DNA of 64,000 bases from Callipepla californica brunnescens (taxonomy: Eukaryota > Chordata > Aves > Galliformes > Odontophoridae), in NCBI GenBank assembly GCA_023055505.1, contig JALIRH010000007.1:16102273-16166272 (forward strand). Direction: 5' to 3'. The notes under the pieces were generated by a model that ran no database searches, was not told the origin of the DNA, and saw nothing but the letters and a program-made list of their open reading frames with translations. This document shows positions 11,301 through 23,445 of this stretch, piece by piece (position 1 is the first letter of the stretch; each line of letters starts with the position of its first letter). The translations under genes and the position numbers were made by a program.

Positions 11301-13799
11301 TCTGCATGGAAAATATTTTAATCTAAACAAGCACAATACTTTCAACTCTTACACCAAGCAAAGTAGTTCATCTAGTAGTCAAAATGCAACTAAGAAACCT
11401 TCCAAAATATATAAATAATTTCTAAAAGCATTTTTGCAAATATCATTTTAAATTCTGTCAGCAATGGAAATCAATTCATTTACATTAACCTGTTTAAATA
11501 AAGACACATTTTAGATTGCATTCCATAGTATAGTGGAAGTCAGTGTGGGATACAGTATCCTAGAATTCTGTTTGTATTATAAAATTCACTGCTTAATATG
11601 GAGAAATTTTGCTCAAAGGGAATTTAGAAAAAGTTAAATTAAATGAAGTTCAAATGATTAGTAGTTATTTGAAACGTGTGCTCCACGCCCATCTCTTTGT
11701 AAACTTGTTCTCCCTTTCCTCAGTGCATGGGATTAAAGTGGTATTTACTTGTATGTTATATGTTAGTTATACAGTTAATTTGTCTTTCTATGATACCTGC
11801 TGCTGCCCAGCTAAACATAATTGCCATCATCATTAATTTCTTCTACTCCAGACAAACAAGGTTGGACCTGTATATTCTTTTATTGCTATAAAATTATGAA
11901 TGATATACTGGAATGAAGCTGCCATTTACAAAAATTCCATATTCTCTTTATAATAATATCTTCAATTTTTCTTTTTCTTTTTCTTTTTTTCTCCTTCCTT
12001 CTCCTAATTCATCTTTATATAGGGTCCTTCACAGAATTTTTGTATTCTGAAAACAATGTGTATTGATTAGTGTGTCAAGTTACCCTGAAATTCAGGTTAA
12101 CACATACCTCAGTGGTGAGAAATAGCTTGTATTTTGACAAGCAAATTAATGGATGGTGTCATTTTTGTTTGTTTTAGCTTGCATTTTTTATGATGATTAG
12201 GAAGATCTCTGTGTTACTATATTATACTGTGGCAAAAAAAGGATGAAAGCAGGGATTTGTGCACCATGATCTACATTTTTTCTGCTTTGAGCCTAGTTGT
12301 AGTTTGTCTCTAGTATGATTAAGAGAAATCAACCTTGGCATGAAAAGGTAACATAGAATAGATGTGTGGGTTGGGATGAAAAATGGTTGGCCTTCTCTGT
12401 GACTGATCTCTAGCAGCTTAGGCTAGCGGTGCTCTGTCTCCACCTGAACTTTTCCTGATGGTAATGATTGAGATTTTGACTTGGTCTGAAGGCATATTTA
12501 GATAGCGTGAACTTTAATAGAGTCTTTATTCCAAAACAAATACATATCCTCAGCTAACAGAAGGATGTGTGCTTAGTCAGTTTAAATACTGTTGCTAAAC
12601 TGTTGACTACTGCACACAGTAATGTCCTGTGGACTCAACATTACCTGGTTAGTAAAGAAACAAGAGCTTCATATTTTCCCATGGTTCCCACAGGGACTTT
12701 GTGTTCCAGCAAGTATGTGACAAAAAGCGCAGAAGTGCAAGCTTTTTGAAAGCAGGCTTAAAGTAGTAAAACTATGGTAAAACTTTTTGAGGTTTTTCCC
12801 TTGTGTCTGCTCTGCACAGACAGAAAATCTCAGAACATCTCATCTGCTCAATGTTGCTAAGCCCCTGAACATAACATTCCAGAGGAAAGTATCTTAATTT
12901 GCAGCATTTGAAACAAATTATGACTGTATTTCTATTCATTTTCTGGACAAATTTTCAGTTCTTTGACAGAAGAGGATAAATTATAAAATATCAAACATTA
13001 ATTTCACATTTGTTCATTGAAAGATAATGCTACACGCTAGAATTTTATATCTAATAGCATTCTACTCTTTCTGATTTTAATTAGCATTATATATTTAAAC
13101 ATGTAGACATAAATAGTTTGAAGGACATTTTAATTTGAGGATTATTTTGAATTTAATTCATTTTTTGGATTCTTTTCTATGATACAAACATTAAACTTTA
13201 AACATTCCCATAGTATCCACTACTAAATATTCTTGTCAGTTCTCAGTGGCTGAGCTCTCCTAACGCAGCCATTGGTGAGTTCAAAATAGCCTAGGGCAGT
13301 TAGACAGTGAAACACTGACAGTGGTCTGCGTGATGGTTTTATTACCCTCTTTTTAAGAAGATCAGCTGAGAGGGATCAACATCTCGAAGAAGCTACACAA
13401 TAACATAATAAATATATATTGCTCTCTCCTAACTGTAAGAATGTAGCAACATTTAATTAATAGCAGTGACTGACGCATTTGAAGAAGCAATGTAATGAAA
13501 GGAACTGCGATTCATTTTGTTATCTGTCAGTTATGTTTATATTTTGAAGTATTATATTAGTACTTCTCTGTATATGCAGGAGAATACATAATGACAGTAT
13601 TGCTCTGTAATCACTTGAAAATTTTGCAGCAAGGTCATTTTCAAAAAGCCTTAGAAAACCTTTAAGAAACTGCAAGCATATGACAATTTTTGTGCACTAT
13701 AACATCACACAAGTTGCTGAATATATACAGTATTTCTCCATTTTCTCTTCAATTTATCACAGATATATCAGTTGTACATCTCATTCAAACTAGTGTCTG
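5396..13799. other. 8.4-kb repeat-poor AT-rich block
   Basis: No gene, and no confident transposon, is seen across this block. The listed open frames (for example 6939-7145 minus, 8759-8962 minus and 9612-9893 plus) are short, without domains, and in T- or A-rich sequence. The 9612-9893 frame is hydrophobic only because the DNA is T-rich. A weak CR1-tail-like stretch occurs near 6775-6830. Poly-T at 7230-7245 and pyrimidine runs near 11970-12000 are simple sequence. Confidence 0.55.
6775..6830 (-). mobile_element. Possible decayed CR1/LINE 3' end (antisense)
   Basis: CAGAATCATGTAGATTTAAA and the following ATCTAGTCC resemble the antisense start of CR1-type elements (CAGAATCATAGAATC... then ATCTAGTCCAA). 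The match is short, and the sequence beyond it is not recognisable, so this could be chance. Confidence 0.3.
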
Positions 13800-14500
13800 A
13801 AAGTCTGTGGGGAAGAAATGTACTTGAAAGTGTTGGTTGATGCTTGGCTAAATATGAATTAGCCGTGTGCCCAGGTGGCCAAGAAGGCCAATGGAAACCT
13901 TGCTTCTATCAAAAATAGTGTTGCCAGCAGGAGCAGGGAAGTGATTGAACCTCTGTCCTCAGCTCTGGTGAGACTGAATCTCAAGTACTGTGTTCAGTTC
14001 TGAGCTCCTCACTACAAGAAATGCATTGAGCATCTAGAGTATGTCCAGAGAAGGGCACTGAATCTGGTGAGGGGTATGGAGCATGTCTTCTGAGGAGTGG
14101 CTGAGAGAACTGAGATTTTTTAGTTTGGAGAAAAGGAAGCTCATGGGATACCATGTTGTCCTCTTCAGCTATCTGAAATGAGTTTGTGGTGGGGGGGGGG
14201 TGTTATGGTTTTATAGGTGTTGGCCTATTTTCCCATGCAACTAGTGATAAAACTATAAGGAATGGCCTCAAATTGTGCCAGTTGAGGTTCAGGCTGGATA
14301 CTAGGAAAAATGTCTTCTCCAATAGAGTGGTCAGGCACTGGAATAGCTGCCCAGGGTGATGGTTGAGTCACAGTCCCTGGAGGTATTCAAGAAACACTTA
14401 GATGTTGTACTGAGGGACATGGTTTAGTGAGGAAATATTGGTGGTAAATAGACAGTTGTGAAGGTTTTTTCCAACCTTAGGGATTCTAAGATTCTTAGAT
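13800..14500 (+). mobile_element. CR1 LINE, 3' end fragment
   Basis: About 700 bp of sense CR1, colinear with the copy at 1087-1942 from the GTGTTGGTTGATGCTTGGCT segment onward. It keeps the GGTGGCCAAGAAGGCCAATGG and GTACTGTGTTCAGTT landmarks and ends in a decayed TTCTAAGATTCTTAG tail at 14486-14500. A G10 run at about 14190-14200 interrupts it. Many indels are present and there is no intact frame. Confidence 0.93.
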
Positions 14501-16059
14501 CTCTGTAAGTCAGTAAAAAAAAAAAAAAAGAAAAGAAAGAAAGAAAAAGGAAGATCTGTTTTTACCACAGTTGTGAATATTTCTGATAATGTTCATAAAA
14601 TTATTTTAAAAATGAAAACTAGAAAGTTCAAAGAAATGAAAGTAGGATTTTGCTTATTACAAGAAATTTTAGTAGTTAGATAAGACTACATTTGTGCCAG
14701 AAAGAATACTAATAAAAAAATCTGATGAAATAAAAAGGGACTAACCTGAAATTATGTCAATAATCTGAGAAATAGGGGAGTTATAATCAGTGCACCTAAG
14801 AATGAGACGATAAAAATTTCCCCAGAATGCACATTTAATAAAATGTTGAAATGCAGAGCTTTTACATCTATTGCTGTCTTACGAAGTTTTTAAAAAATGT
14901 CTTCAAGGGGAAATCTGGCAGCTAACCTCAATTCTTTTGATCTCCATACACAGAGCCAGTGTGTTTATTTGATCTTCAGCGTCCTTGGTCTCTCAAACAT
15001 CATGAATAAAAGCAAAGGCACACTATTCATATCATAATTCTGTCTTCACTGGATTTGGTAAGATCTTGGAAATAATCTAGAACATAAAAATTGGCTCCAT
15101 TATGTAATATTTGTATGTTCTTTCTTTCTTTACTGTTTTCTTCTTTTCTGCCTCAGTCTTTTTTGCCTTTGATAAAGAAAACCAGGTTAGTGAAGCAAGA
15201 CTATCTTTATAACAGGACTGCTGTGAGCCACGGGGAAAGAGCATCTGAAATGCAATCTCATATGTAGCCTGATATTTCTATGAGTTTGGAAGGTCTTAGA
15301 GGAGCAGCTCAAACTGCCTGTTGTGCATGCTGTTCTTTTCTACAGCCTTTTGTGTAATTTGTATTATTTCATCTTGAGCACAGGGAGGTTCATATTCAAC
15401 GAGGACAGCAATAAAAACAGCTTTTGACCTTCTCAGCTAACCACAGGGCAGAGCTGACTCTGCCTCAGGGCAGGAACTCAATGACCTTTCTAGACCTATA
15501 GTCTAATGTCCACTATAACATTTTCTCATTTTCACAAAAGAGAAACTTACTACCACTTTTATTATCACATAAAAGATTGTCCAACAAGAAGCTTTCTTTA
15601 GAGATAAAAACTTAACAGCTAGAGGAAAATGAAATAAGGGATACTGTCAAATGAACCCCTCAGTGAATACTGAGAATTTTAAATACTTTAGTGAATTCTT
15701 GTAGTAGGTGTTGGAGAAAATTACAGATATAGGAACCTGAGGAGAAAATACATTACTATCTAAAACACCAAACTAATCTGAATTCCTTGGTGTTCAGCAG
15801 TGACACTGAAAAGACTTGCAAACCTATTTTCCAGTACTCATGGAAAGAGGTGCCCTTGCACCTTTACAAACTGGAGAGAAAAAATATACAAACTGAGCAG
15901 GCAATTCCAGTAATTATTGTGTTTTTCTTTTATTTAAGTTGTTTTTTGTTTGTTTGTTTGTTTTTTAAAGTGGAGTTTGGAATAAAAAATTGTGTAATTG
16001 TGAATCGACAAATATAACTGTTATAAAGTGTTCTGGATCCATCTGAGATGAAATCAACT
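14501..16059. other. Unique non-coding DNA with A-rich tract
   Basis: No gene is seen. An A-rich/AAAG tract lies just after the CR1 tail (14515-14548), and a GTTT run sits at 15946-15966. The 76-codon frame at 15787-16017 runs through the GTTT repeat and is not credible. Confidence 0.55.
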
Positions 16060-16470
16060 TTTCCCATAGCAGACCATACAGTGCTGTGCTCTGCACTTGT
16101 AGCTAAACAGTACTGACATTAAACCAATGTTCTGTTGATTGTTGATCAGTTCTGGCATAGCATCAAGGATCTCTCCAACCCCTCACAAAACACTTTGGGG
16201 CTAGGGGCAGTCAAGATGTAGGAAGTGGACATTACCAGGGCAGCTAGCCTAAACTGAACAAGGGATATTTCTTACCATATGATGCAACACTCAGCAGTAA
16301 ATGCAGAGAAAGGGGGACTCTCCTGAAAGCATTTATTTTTTCTGAGAAAATGCTGCGCACATTGACAGCTTGCTTCCGAAGATGTGATTGAAAATTGCTT
16401 ACAGTTGGGAACCAAATGATAATTTTCTCCTTTTGCTTCTATGTGGCCTTTTCTTTTTCTTCTTTTTCAC
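16060..16470 (+). mobile_element. Decayed avian LTR fragment, sense
   Basis: Several landmarks match an LTR type widespread in birds. They are AGGATCTCTCCAACCCCTCAC, a CCAGGGCAGCTAGCCTAAACTG-type motif, AAGGGATATTTCTTACCATATGATG, and CTCAGCAGTAAATGC, which corresponds to a CTCAGCAATAAAAGC motif where polyadenylation signal and TATA functions are expected. Two antisense copies of the same family lie at 49253-49570 and 51413-51660. CpGs are lost and indels are common, so it is old. The family assignment comes from recognition only. Confidence 0.6.
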
Positions 16471-17689
16471 CAATACAACATCCCAACAATGAGCTGCATC
16501 TGCTGAAGAGAATCTTAATATTTTTCAGATCTTGAAGAAGATCAAAGGTCAAATATTACAAAAAAGTCAGGAGTTCTATTTCTTCATTTCAGCTGAGATA
16601 AAGAGACAGAAACAATTTGTATAGTTGTACAAACGATACAACAAAGAATAAAGTGAGAAAATCAGTTAACAATGTAACATTAGACTACAATTGGACAATA
16701 ATACCATCATTTATGAAGCTGCTCATAAAAACAGTAGCCTTCACATTAAGTTAAATATGATTCAGCAATCACAAACTGATTCAGCTGATATTAAACTGCA
16801 AGACAGACAAATAAAGCTTGCTAGAAACAAATCTTGGAATTGTAAAAGGATAAACTTCAGGATCCTGACAAACAGATTTATCAGGGTAACTGGTTTTATA
16901 AAAGCTGAATAAAAGTTTTGAATTAAGAGAAGACCTGGAGGAACTCTTAAGCAATATGTGTCAAATCAATTAGAACATATATTCAAAGAGAAAACTGAGT
17001 ATTTGTATGAGTTTTTGTATGAATATTCATATGATAAAGATTTAATGGGAACAGAGAAAAAAAAAGGGGGGGAAATGGATGCATGAGGATAAAGATACTG
17101 TTTCAGAGGTTAAAGAGTCCGAAGGGTTTGAAGAGTCTAAAGGGGTTAAAGAGTCCCTGCTTAATAGAGCTTAGACTAGCACTGGAAAAAAAAACATAAA
17201 TACTTTTTTTCATGTTAGTCCTAACACATTTTTCTTTATCTAAATAAGGAGAGAAAACAAAAACAGATGGATGTTTCTTTATTCTTGGAACAAAAATTTA
17301 ACAAGGATGACCTAGAACTGGACAAAAATTTTAATTAATCTTATCCTCTGTGTTTTGTTTTGCTTTATTTTTTTAATTTGAGGGTCATTGTGATGGTTGT
17401 ATACATTATCTGCTGCAAATGAGGGGCTCATTACACAAATTGCAATACAGAAGTTAGAAGCAAAAACATGATTTGTAAGTGTGAAAGAATTAAAGGTTTT
17501 GATAACGTCTATTCAAGCCCACTAAATGAATTCGTGCATGGTGTTGCAAATCTAGTAGAAACCATTAAAAAATAATCCATAAATCTGGTAATGCTGAATT
17601 TGGAGAACAAATTTAGTAGCAAGATAAAAAGCAGTGGAGAAAGAACATTATCCAAGTAGTTAGTTTGGTTATAATTCCATGCAAAGCAT
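16471..17689. other. Unclassified DNA upstream of an old CR1
   Basis: No gene is seen. A 73-codon frame at 16691-16912 shows no domain. Three imperfect copies of a GGTTAAAGAGTC-type unit of 18-19 bp lie at 17108-17157. Part of this stretch may be the more diverged 5' portion of the CR1 that follows, but I cannot show it. Confidence 0.45.
17108..17157 (+). repeat. Short degenerate tandem repeat (~18 bp x 3)
   Basis: Successive units GGTTAAAGAGTCCGAAG, GGTTTGAAGAGTCTAAAG and GGTTAAAGAGTCCCTG are visible by eye. Confidence 0.75.
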
Positions 17690-18800
17690 TAAAGCAGATT
17701 TTGAACAAGAACTAATTAGGGGCATGGAGGTAAATGAAACTTACATTAAAACAGGGTTTTATCTTATCCAGATTGTGTCAGACTAACTTAATATCTTTCT
17801 AGATAACTGGCTTCCTACGGTGTCTAATAAAATAAAGCCAATCTATTCCAGTTTAAGCTAAATATTTGACAAGATTCCTTGAAGAAAAATTAGCAATGAA
17901 CATAGTGATGACAATGATTAATGAAAGGTGCAAAGGAGATTTGTTAGAAGGGAGTCTGTCCAAGGCTATACTCAAACAGCTAGACAGGCTAAAGAAACAT
18001 CTGTACAGAAATGTCTCAAGCATCAAACTTGGGACTGACTATAAGTTTTAGATGGATATATATATTAATAAAAAAAAGTTTTCTTTGGAAACATCGAAGC
18101 AACAAGATTTTGAGACCTTTCTAAACGAGAAATGACACAAAGAAGTATGAAAATTGATGCTGCAGTGTTCAGAGGAGTATATTTCAGTTATTAGTAATAA
18201 AAATTTTGCTGCAAAAGGGCATTTGTCAATATAATATGAAGACATGAGTAAAAATACCTGGGTTGGTTTGTTTTAGTTGAGAATGAAGTCCCAGATGACG
18301 TAGTTACAAAATAAAGCAATTGCTATTGTAGAATAAATTGAGCAAACCGCACATTTAAGAGAGAGGAGAATAAAAGTACCACTATAACAGACCTCACCTG
18401 GAATATTGTTTACATCTTTAATCACTTCTCTCAGGAATCATTTGTTTAAAAGGGACTAATTTCAGAGAACAGATACGATTAAAGGAATGGAAAGTTTATT
18501 TTAGAAAAAGAGATTAAGGACAGCTCTATCTATTTAGTGTAGTCAGGGAAGGTTAAGAGGGGTTATAATGACTTTTTATAGCTAAATTGAGAGGGGATAT
18601 ATCAAGGCAGGAAAAATCCTTTAATTTTAAGAATAATATTAGCACATGATAAGTAGCTGTATTTAGACTGGGTATATAAGGTTTCAAGTCATCTGAGGAA
18701 TAAATTCTGATATATACATATGATATGCTTGTGTGGAAAAACCAAAATTTATTTAAAAAGCAGTTTGTAAAAGCTATGGATGAATTTTCAAAGACCAAAA
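17690..18800 (+). mobile_element. Old CR1-type LINE related to the reptile-like long CR1 group
   Basis: This copy differs from the usual avian CR1 and resembles the older CR1 group abundant in turtles and crocodilians. GAACTAATTAGGGGCATGG, ACAGGGTTTTATCTTATCCAG and TGTCAGACTAACTTAATATC, ending in AACTGGCTTCCTA, correspond to RT-coding landmarks. Further on, CACCTGGAATATTGT (about 18396) and TTAGACTGGGTATATAAGG with TCTGAGGAATAAATTCTG (about 18662-18710) match the 3' portion in the correct order. The protein frame is broken throughout, and a 61-codon frame at 17866-18051 is a remnant. The ends are approximate. Confidence 0.7.
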
Positions 18801-20083
18801 ATAAAATAAAATGAAAAATTCTGGCATCAATAATATCTTCTGAAACTGTGTTTTAGTGCCTCTGTGCAGTTTCAAAACACATTAGAATGTATATTTATAT
18901 ATATAAATTTTTGAAAGCCATGTATATTTTATTTCATTACATATAATTATATATGTGTTTTCTGTTCACACTCAGGATTAAATTAATTATTTAATCTGAG
19001 GTAAGAATGGCATTTTTTTTCCAAAGCTGAATACTCAAGAATTATTAGGAATTTGTGAATGCTGTTGGGTAACACCTTTATATTAAACGATAATGAATTT
19101 CATTTCATAAGTTCTTGAATGGGCCTAGATCATCCTTGATTTTTCAGTAAATGGGTTTCATGGTCTTCTGTGTTTTAAGTTAATTTAAACTTTCTAAAGA
19201 TTATACAGATTTTGTTGTGAGTTTACTTGTTTTGCTGATCCTTCCAGTCAGTAAATAAGGTATACTAATCTTATATAATTTTAAATATATTTAAGTTAAA
19301 CCTATATTTCTGAGTAAGTCCATCACTCAGCCTGCTCATACATAGACACTGGGAACTTCAGAGAGTGTTGTATATGATCTAATTTATCAATTCAGCCACC
19401 TTCTCGAAAATTAGACCAAAAAGCGGTATTATTCTTGTATTATTTTGTGCTTGAAATTTCACAAGATTAAATAGCCTAGGAGAGCCTCCACACGCCTAAA
19501 TGATGGAACATTAAAGGTGTTATTTATTTCAGAAGAATGGAGAACTTGAATATGAGCTTGTATGGAATGAAGTAAGAGATTTTGGACAATATCTGGCAGA
19601 TCTATGGTATTCTAGTAAAGGAAGAAAAGCAGAGAATTTGGAATATTTGTAGCACTTTAGTCCTCAGTGCTGCTCCTCTTTTTTCCTTTGTACTATCAAT
19701 AAACCTAATTGCATAGCTGTTTGCTTTGTTTTCAAGTTCAAGGTTAGAAGTTTGTGTAGTATAACTCTGAAAATATTTGGAGAGAAAGGAGGGCTGCATG
19801 GCATCTTCAAAAGCAAGACTTATCTTGTTGAGCATATCTCATTTAACTTTTATCATTTCTCATCTTATAATTTTTATTCCCAAGCAGTAAGTTCAAACAA
19901 ATGGCACATGATTCAAACATCTGAAAGTTTTAAGAATATTATGAAAAGCAGGAGCTGCTCGCAAGATAAAGATCAACATTGTGACCATAGACAGAAAAGT
20001 CAATTACAGTTCAACCTCAAAGACAGCAGCCAGCTGCTATATCCATTGTCGTCATGGTATTTTTCAATATGCTTCCGATATAT
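18801..20083. other. Unique AT-rich DNA
   Basis: No gene or recognised repeat is seen. An AT-rich TATATATA-bearing segment lies at 18885-18960. The 189-codon frame at 19752-20321 begins here but only reaches that length by running into mariner debris. It has no domain and a biased composition. Confidence 0.55.
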
Positions 20084-20300
20084 AGAGGCAGTTACAAAAT
20101 TAACATCTCCTGTTATATTATGTTATCCTACAGTGTATGAGGTAGGTGTTCATCATATGGCAGTAGACACTGAACCTTCCCACCAAAATTCCATTAAATT
20201 TGGTGGCAGAAACAGATGGCAGTATAGGAGTGGTCTGACAAAACAGCTGCCATTTGTCCAGCTTACAGGGTATGCAAAATGGAGGCATGGAGGGAAAACT
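20084..20300 (+). mobile_element. Mariner (Galluhop/Mariner1_GG-like) fragment
   Basis: Aligned by eye with the better copy at 23848-24367, this piece begins with a decayed terminal inverted repeat (AGAGGCAGTTACAAAAT). It continues through TTATATTATGTTATCC, GGCAGTAGACACTGAACC, TTCCCACCAAAATTCCATT and CAGATGGCAGTATAGGAG in the same order. A TA lies immediately upstream, the usual mariner target. The right half and right inverted repeat are missing. Confidence 0.75.
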
Positions 20301-21411
20301 GCAAATAAAAGAGGGAAGTAAGAGTACTGGAAAAGAATATAAATTCCTTACCAATTAACAGAACTGCCTCAGATACTCAACTAGAATTACTTATATTTCC
20401 CCCTAGTGGAAACTGAATTTTAGTTAGCCAATTTGGTCAAACATTACAATTTTAAGAAAGCAAGGAAAACCATGTTGTAATTTTAGTTATATTTGTAGTA
20501 TTACTGGGGTTGTTATCATATTCTGATGCAAAGTATCTTTCAATATTTAAAATTTTAACAGATTCAGTTTCTCAAATCTAAACAACTATGATATTGTCAT
20601 AATTTATTTCTTTCCTTCTTACCAGAGAAGACGCTGTTCTGATCAAAACAGATCTGACAGGAACTTGAGTAGAAACAGATGCATTTTGTCACAAAACAAA
20701 TTATTAAAAAACAATCAAGAGGAAACAAGAAAAATCTGCACTTATTACAGCATATCTTTGAAGGTAGTGACAACATTAGCATGCATATTTATTCTTTTGT
20801 AGAAATTAGCTACTTTATACTAAGAAAATACAACCACAGCATAAAATTGAGAATATAACATTCAAAACGACACATAGCAAAATGCCATACTATCAGGTAC
20901 TTGAACCTATTTTACAGTGTTTTGTCTTTGTAGATTAATCGTACCATTTTAATCCTACTAAATATTATGAATTTTCATTTGGTTTGTAGCTAATTCATTT
21001 ATCTGTATGAATGCAAAATAAAGCAATTTAATAGAACTGCAGTGAGTATTTGTGATCATCAGTAACCTAGGATTTATGAACATCAATGTAATAAGAGTCA
21101 AAATAATGTTCTAAATACGTCCTTTATTCTTCTGCAATTGCACATACTTGAATAGAAACCAGATACTATTTGGCAGCAGGAAGTTATTATGAACTCTTTT
21201 GTTAGGTATTCAATTAAAGAAAGTGATTCATGAAAAATACGCTAAATTACATGCTTGTAAATGTATGTTTTCTCTATTATTTTCAGTTTCCACTTTGTTG
21301 TTGTCTCTATTGTTTTCAGTTTCTACTTATGCAGAACAACTGGATTTCAAACTTCTTAGATAAAACCTTGTAAGACTCCAAATCTGTGCATAATATTATT
21401 TCAACATAATA
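20301..21411. other. Unique non-coding DNA
   Basis: No gene is seen. A local duplication (21271-21295 and 21304-21329, sharing TCTCTATT-TTTTCAGTTT) is present. The 61- and 78-codon minus frames have no domain. Confidence 0.55.
21271..21329 (+). repeat. Imperfect direct repeat, 33-bp spacing
   Basis: TCTCTATTATTTTCAGTTTC at 21271 recurs as TCTCTATTGTTTTCAGTTTC at 21304, with matching downstream bases. Both copies resemble pyrimidine-tract/AG acceptor sites (TTTTCAG), but no exon follows. Confidence 0.8.
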
Positions 21412-21690
21412 ACGAGAGGGAATGGCCACAAGTTGTGCCGGGGAAGATTTAGATTAGACTTGAGGAAAAATTTTTTCTCTGAGAGAGTGGTCCGGCACTG
21501 GAATGGCCTGCCTAGGGAGGTGGTTGAGGCACTGTCCCTAGCGCTGTTCAAGAAGCGTTTAGATGAGGTGCTGAGGGATTTGATTTAGTAGCTTGGTGGG
21601 TAGGGATGGTGGTGTGAGGAAGGTTGGACTAGATGATCTTGTAGGTCCTTTCCAACCTAATGTATCTATGAATCTATGAATCTATGAAAC
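21412..21690 (+). mobile_element. CR1 LINE, intact 3' end
   Basis: About 280 bp of well-preserved sense CR1 3' region: GGAATGGCCACAAGTTGTGC, GGCACTGGAATGGCCTGCC and GATGATCTTGTAGGTCCTTT. It ends in three ATCTATGA units (about 21661-21687), the direct-repeat tail typical of CR1. Low divergence makes it one of the younger CR1s here. It is strongly 5' truncated. Confidence 0.96.
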
Positions 21691-22080
21691 ATCTCCAGAT
21701 GAACTGATCTAGTTCTTTGCTCATTACACCAACTTCAAGTGGAAAGAAAAGAAAACAAACCAAAATTATGGAAAGAGATGTATAGATAATTCATGGTGTA
21801 ATAAAAACTTTTTTTTTTTTTTTTTTTTTTTTAATAAAAATCCTGTGATTTTTAGCATATTGAATGCAGATGCCGAAGTATTTGCAGTCAGGTGGACTGG
21901 AAGGGGTTCTCTGTAAGGACAGACGAGGGCTAGCCCATGCCACACACAAATGGTTCCAGACCCAGTGGCTCCATTGTATGGCACAGCTGAGCCCAGCAAC
22001 CAAACCACCTCAGAAGTAAGAAAGGTCAAAATGATGTACAAAAGATTGTGACAATTAAAACCTGTGAAAATCTTGTAAGC
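21691..22080. other. Unique DNA with T24 homopolymer
   Basis: No gene is seen. A 24-base poly-T run sits at 21809-21832, and the lysine-rich minus frames that cross it are artefacts. A slightly GC-richer part at 21860-22010 is unclassified. Confidence 0.55.
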
Positions 22081-22480
22081 ATATTAAAAAATGTGGAGAT
22101 GCTCCAGGCACTGGAGAGAGGATTCTCCTTTAGTCTGTGGGCACGATGTGAGGAGGTAGAAGTGGCAGAAATAAACAATTATGTGCTGGACACAGCCCCC
22201 ATTCCTCATCTTCCCTGTGTAGCTTTCTGGGGGAATGTAGAGGAGTCAAGAAGGAAAAATTGAACTTGAGCCAGGAAGAATGGATGGGGTGGAGGATTTT
22301 GTTTTTGTTTCCTTTGTATTTGTTTCTCACCACCCTATTCTATATTTTATTGGCATGAACTCAATTAATAAAATTAAATAATTCATTTATTAATTCGTAA
22401 GTAATCTCTCTCCCTGTCTTTACCTTAATCAATGAGCTTTTTTCCTTCTTTTCTGTTCCTTTAATGTTAAGGAGGGAAAC
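22081..22480 (+). mobile_element. Decayed LTR-like repeat
   Basis: The order of landmarks resembles the downstream half of an LTR type common in bird genomes. They are a GCAGAAATAAACAATTATGTG segment (22164-22184), CCCCCATTCCTCATCTTCCC, TTTCTCACCACCCTATTCT, a GGCATGAACTCAATTAATAAA segment, and later TCTCTCTCCCTGTCTTTACC. Two AATAAA-type signals are present (22170-22175 and 22365-22370). No matching partner LTR or internal region is seen. The 71-codon frame at 22048-22263 is not credible. Confidence 0.5.
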
Positions 22481-22789
22481 ACTACATTTGTGGGATTTTT
22501 TCCCGTAGAGTCCTTTAACACAGTGTATAAAAGTAAATTAATTATAGGTTATATTTGGAAGGAAGTTTTCTCAAGTCATTTTAGACCTGCATATTACAAT
22601 TCTGTATATTCCTGCTTGTTATTTGAAAGCATTATTGGATATAGCGAAGAGGCAAGGAGATTTTCACTGGAGAGTTAGAATCATACTACACTGACGCTCA
22701 TGAAGAATATGCTATATTTGGAAAAATTCACAAAAATACTGATATTTTTGCACAGGTTTAAGACTTAAATGAGGATCAGATCTCTCAAG
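22481..22789. other. Short unique stretch
   Basis: Nothing recognisable beyond a 62-codon open frame without a domain. Confidence 0.5.
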
Positions 22790-23445
22790 AATGATTATCA
22801 GTCACCATCCAGTGACAGGACTTCCTGCTGCCAGGATCCTTGCAATAATATGACACTAGAGAGAAGATCTGAGCACCTCCCTTTCAATTTTTCTTCATGA
22901 GGAGCTGTAGTCCTCCATGATGCCTCCCCTAAGTCTGCTCTTCTCTATGCTGAGAAAAACAAGGGACCTCAGTTGTTCCTTAAATGCCTTCCCCTCTAAA
23001 CCCTTCACCATCTTCGTAGCCCTCCTTTGTTATGTTCCATAATGGTTTTATGTCGGTCTTATATTGTGGCACCCAAGTCTTCACAGAGTGCTCATAGCAA
23101 GGCTGCATAGCACAGGACAGAGCAGGATGACCCCGCCCCTCACCCCACTGCTGTGCTGGGCCTGGTGTCCCCCAAGGTCCCTTTGGGCTGCCAGGGAATA
23201 CTGCTGACTTGTTCATCAACTTGTCAACCAGAACCCACAAATCATTTTCCTCAGGTCTTCTCTTGACTCCTTGTCCTCTGAAAATTTATCCAGAGTTGCC
23301 ACACCCAAGTGCACCATTCAGCACTGTTTTTGTCAAACATACTACAACTGGTGATTGTCTGAGCCCTCTGATTCGTTGACATCTCTCTGTAAGGCCACTC
23401 TCCCCTTGACAGAGAGGGATTTAATACTACTCTTGAATGAAGAGC
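22790..23445 (-). mobile_element. CR1 LINE fragment (antisense), old subfamily
   Basis: About 650 bp of antisense CR1. Landmarks in order are AACCCTTCACCATCTTCGTAG-type, CAAGTCTTCACAGAGTGCTC, GGCTGCCAGGGAATACTGCTG and CCACACCCAAGTGCACCATTC, with AGCCCTCTGATTCGTTGACA. Each corresponds to the reverse complement of the CR1 region from the RT end into the 3' region. Divergence is high, with many indels. The minus-strand frames at 22980-23240 and 23251-23460 are remnants. The true 3' tail is missing. Confidence 0.85.

Noticed and set aside
17108..17157. Short spaced repeats as a CRISPR-like array
   Set aside because: Units are contiguous, only three and degenerate, and the DNA is vertebrate.
19752..20321. 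189-codon open frame, the longest in the window
   Set aside because: It runs from unique AT-rich DNA into the mariner fragment at 20084-20300. It has no domain, low-complexity composition and no supporting context.
21271..21329. Twin TTTTCAG sites as splice acceptors
   Set aside because: No open exon or matching donor follows either site; they are copies in a local duplication.
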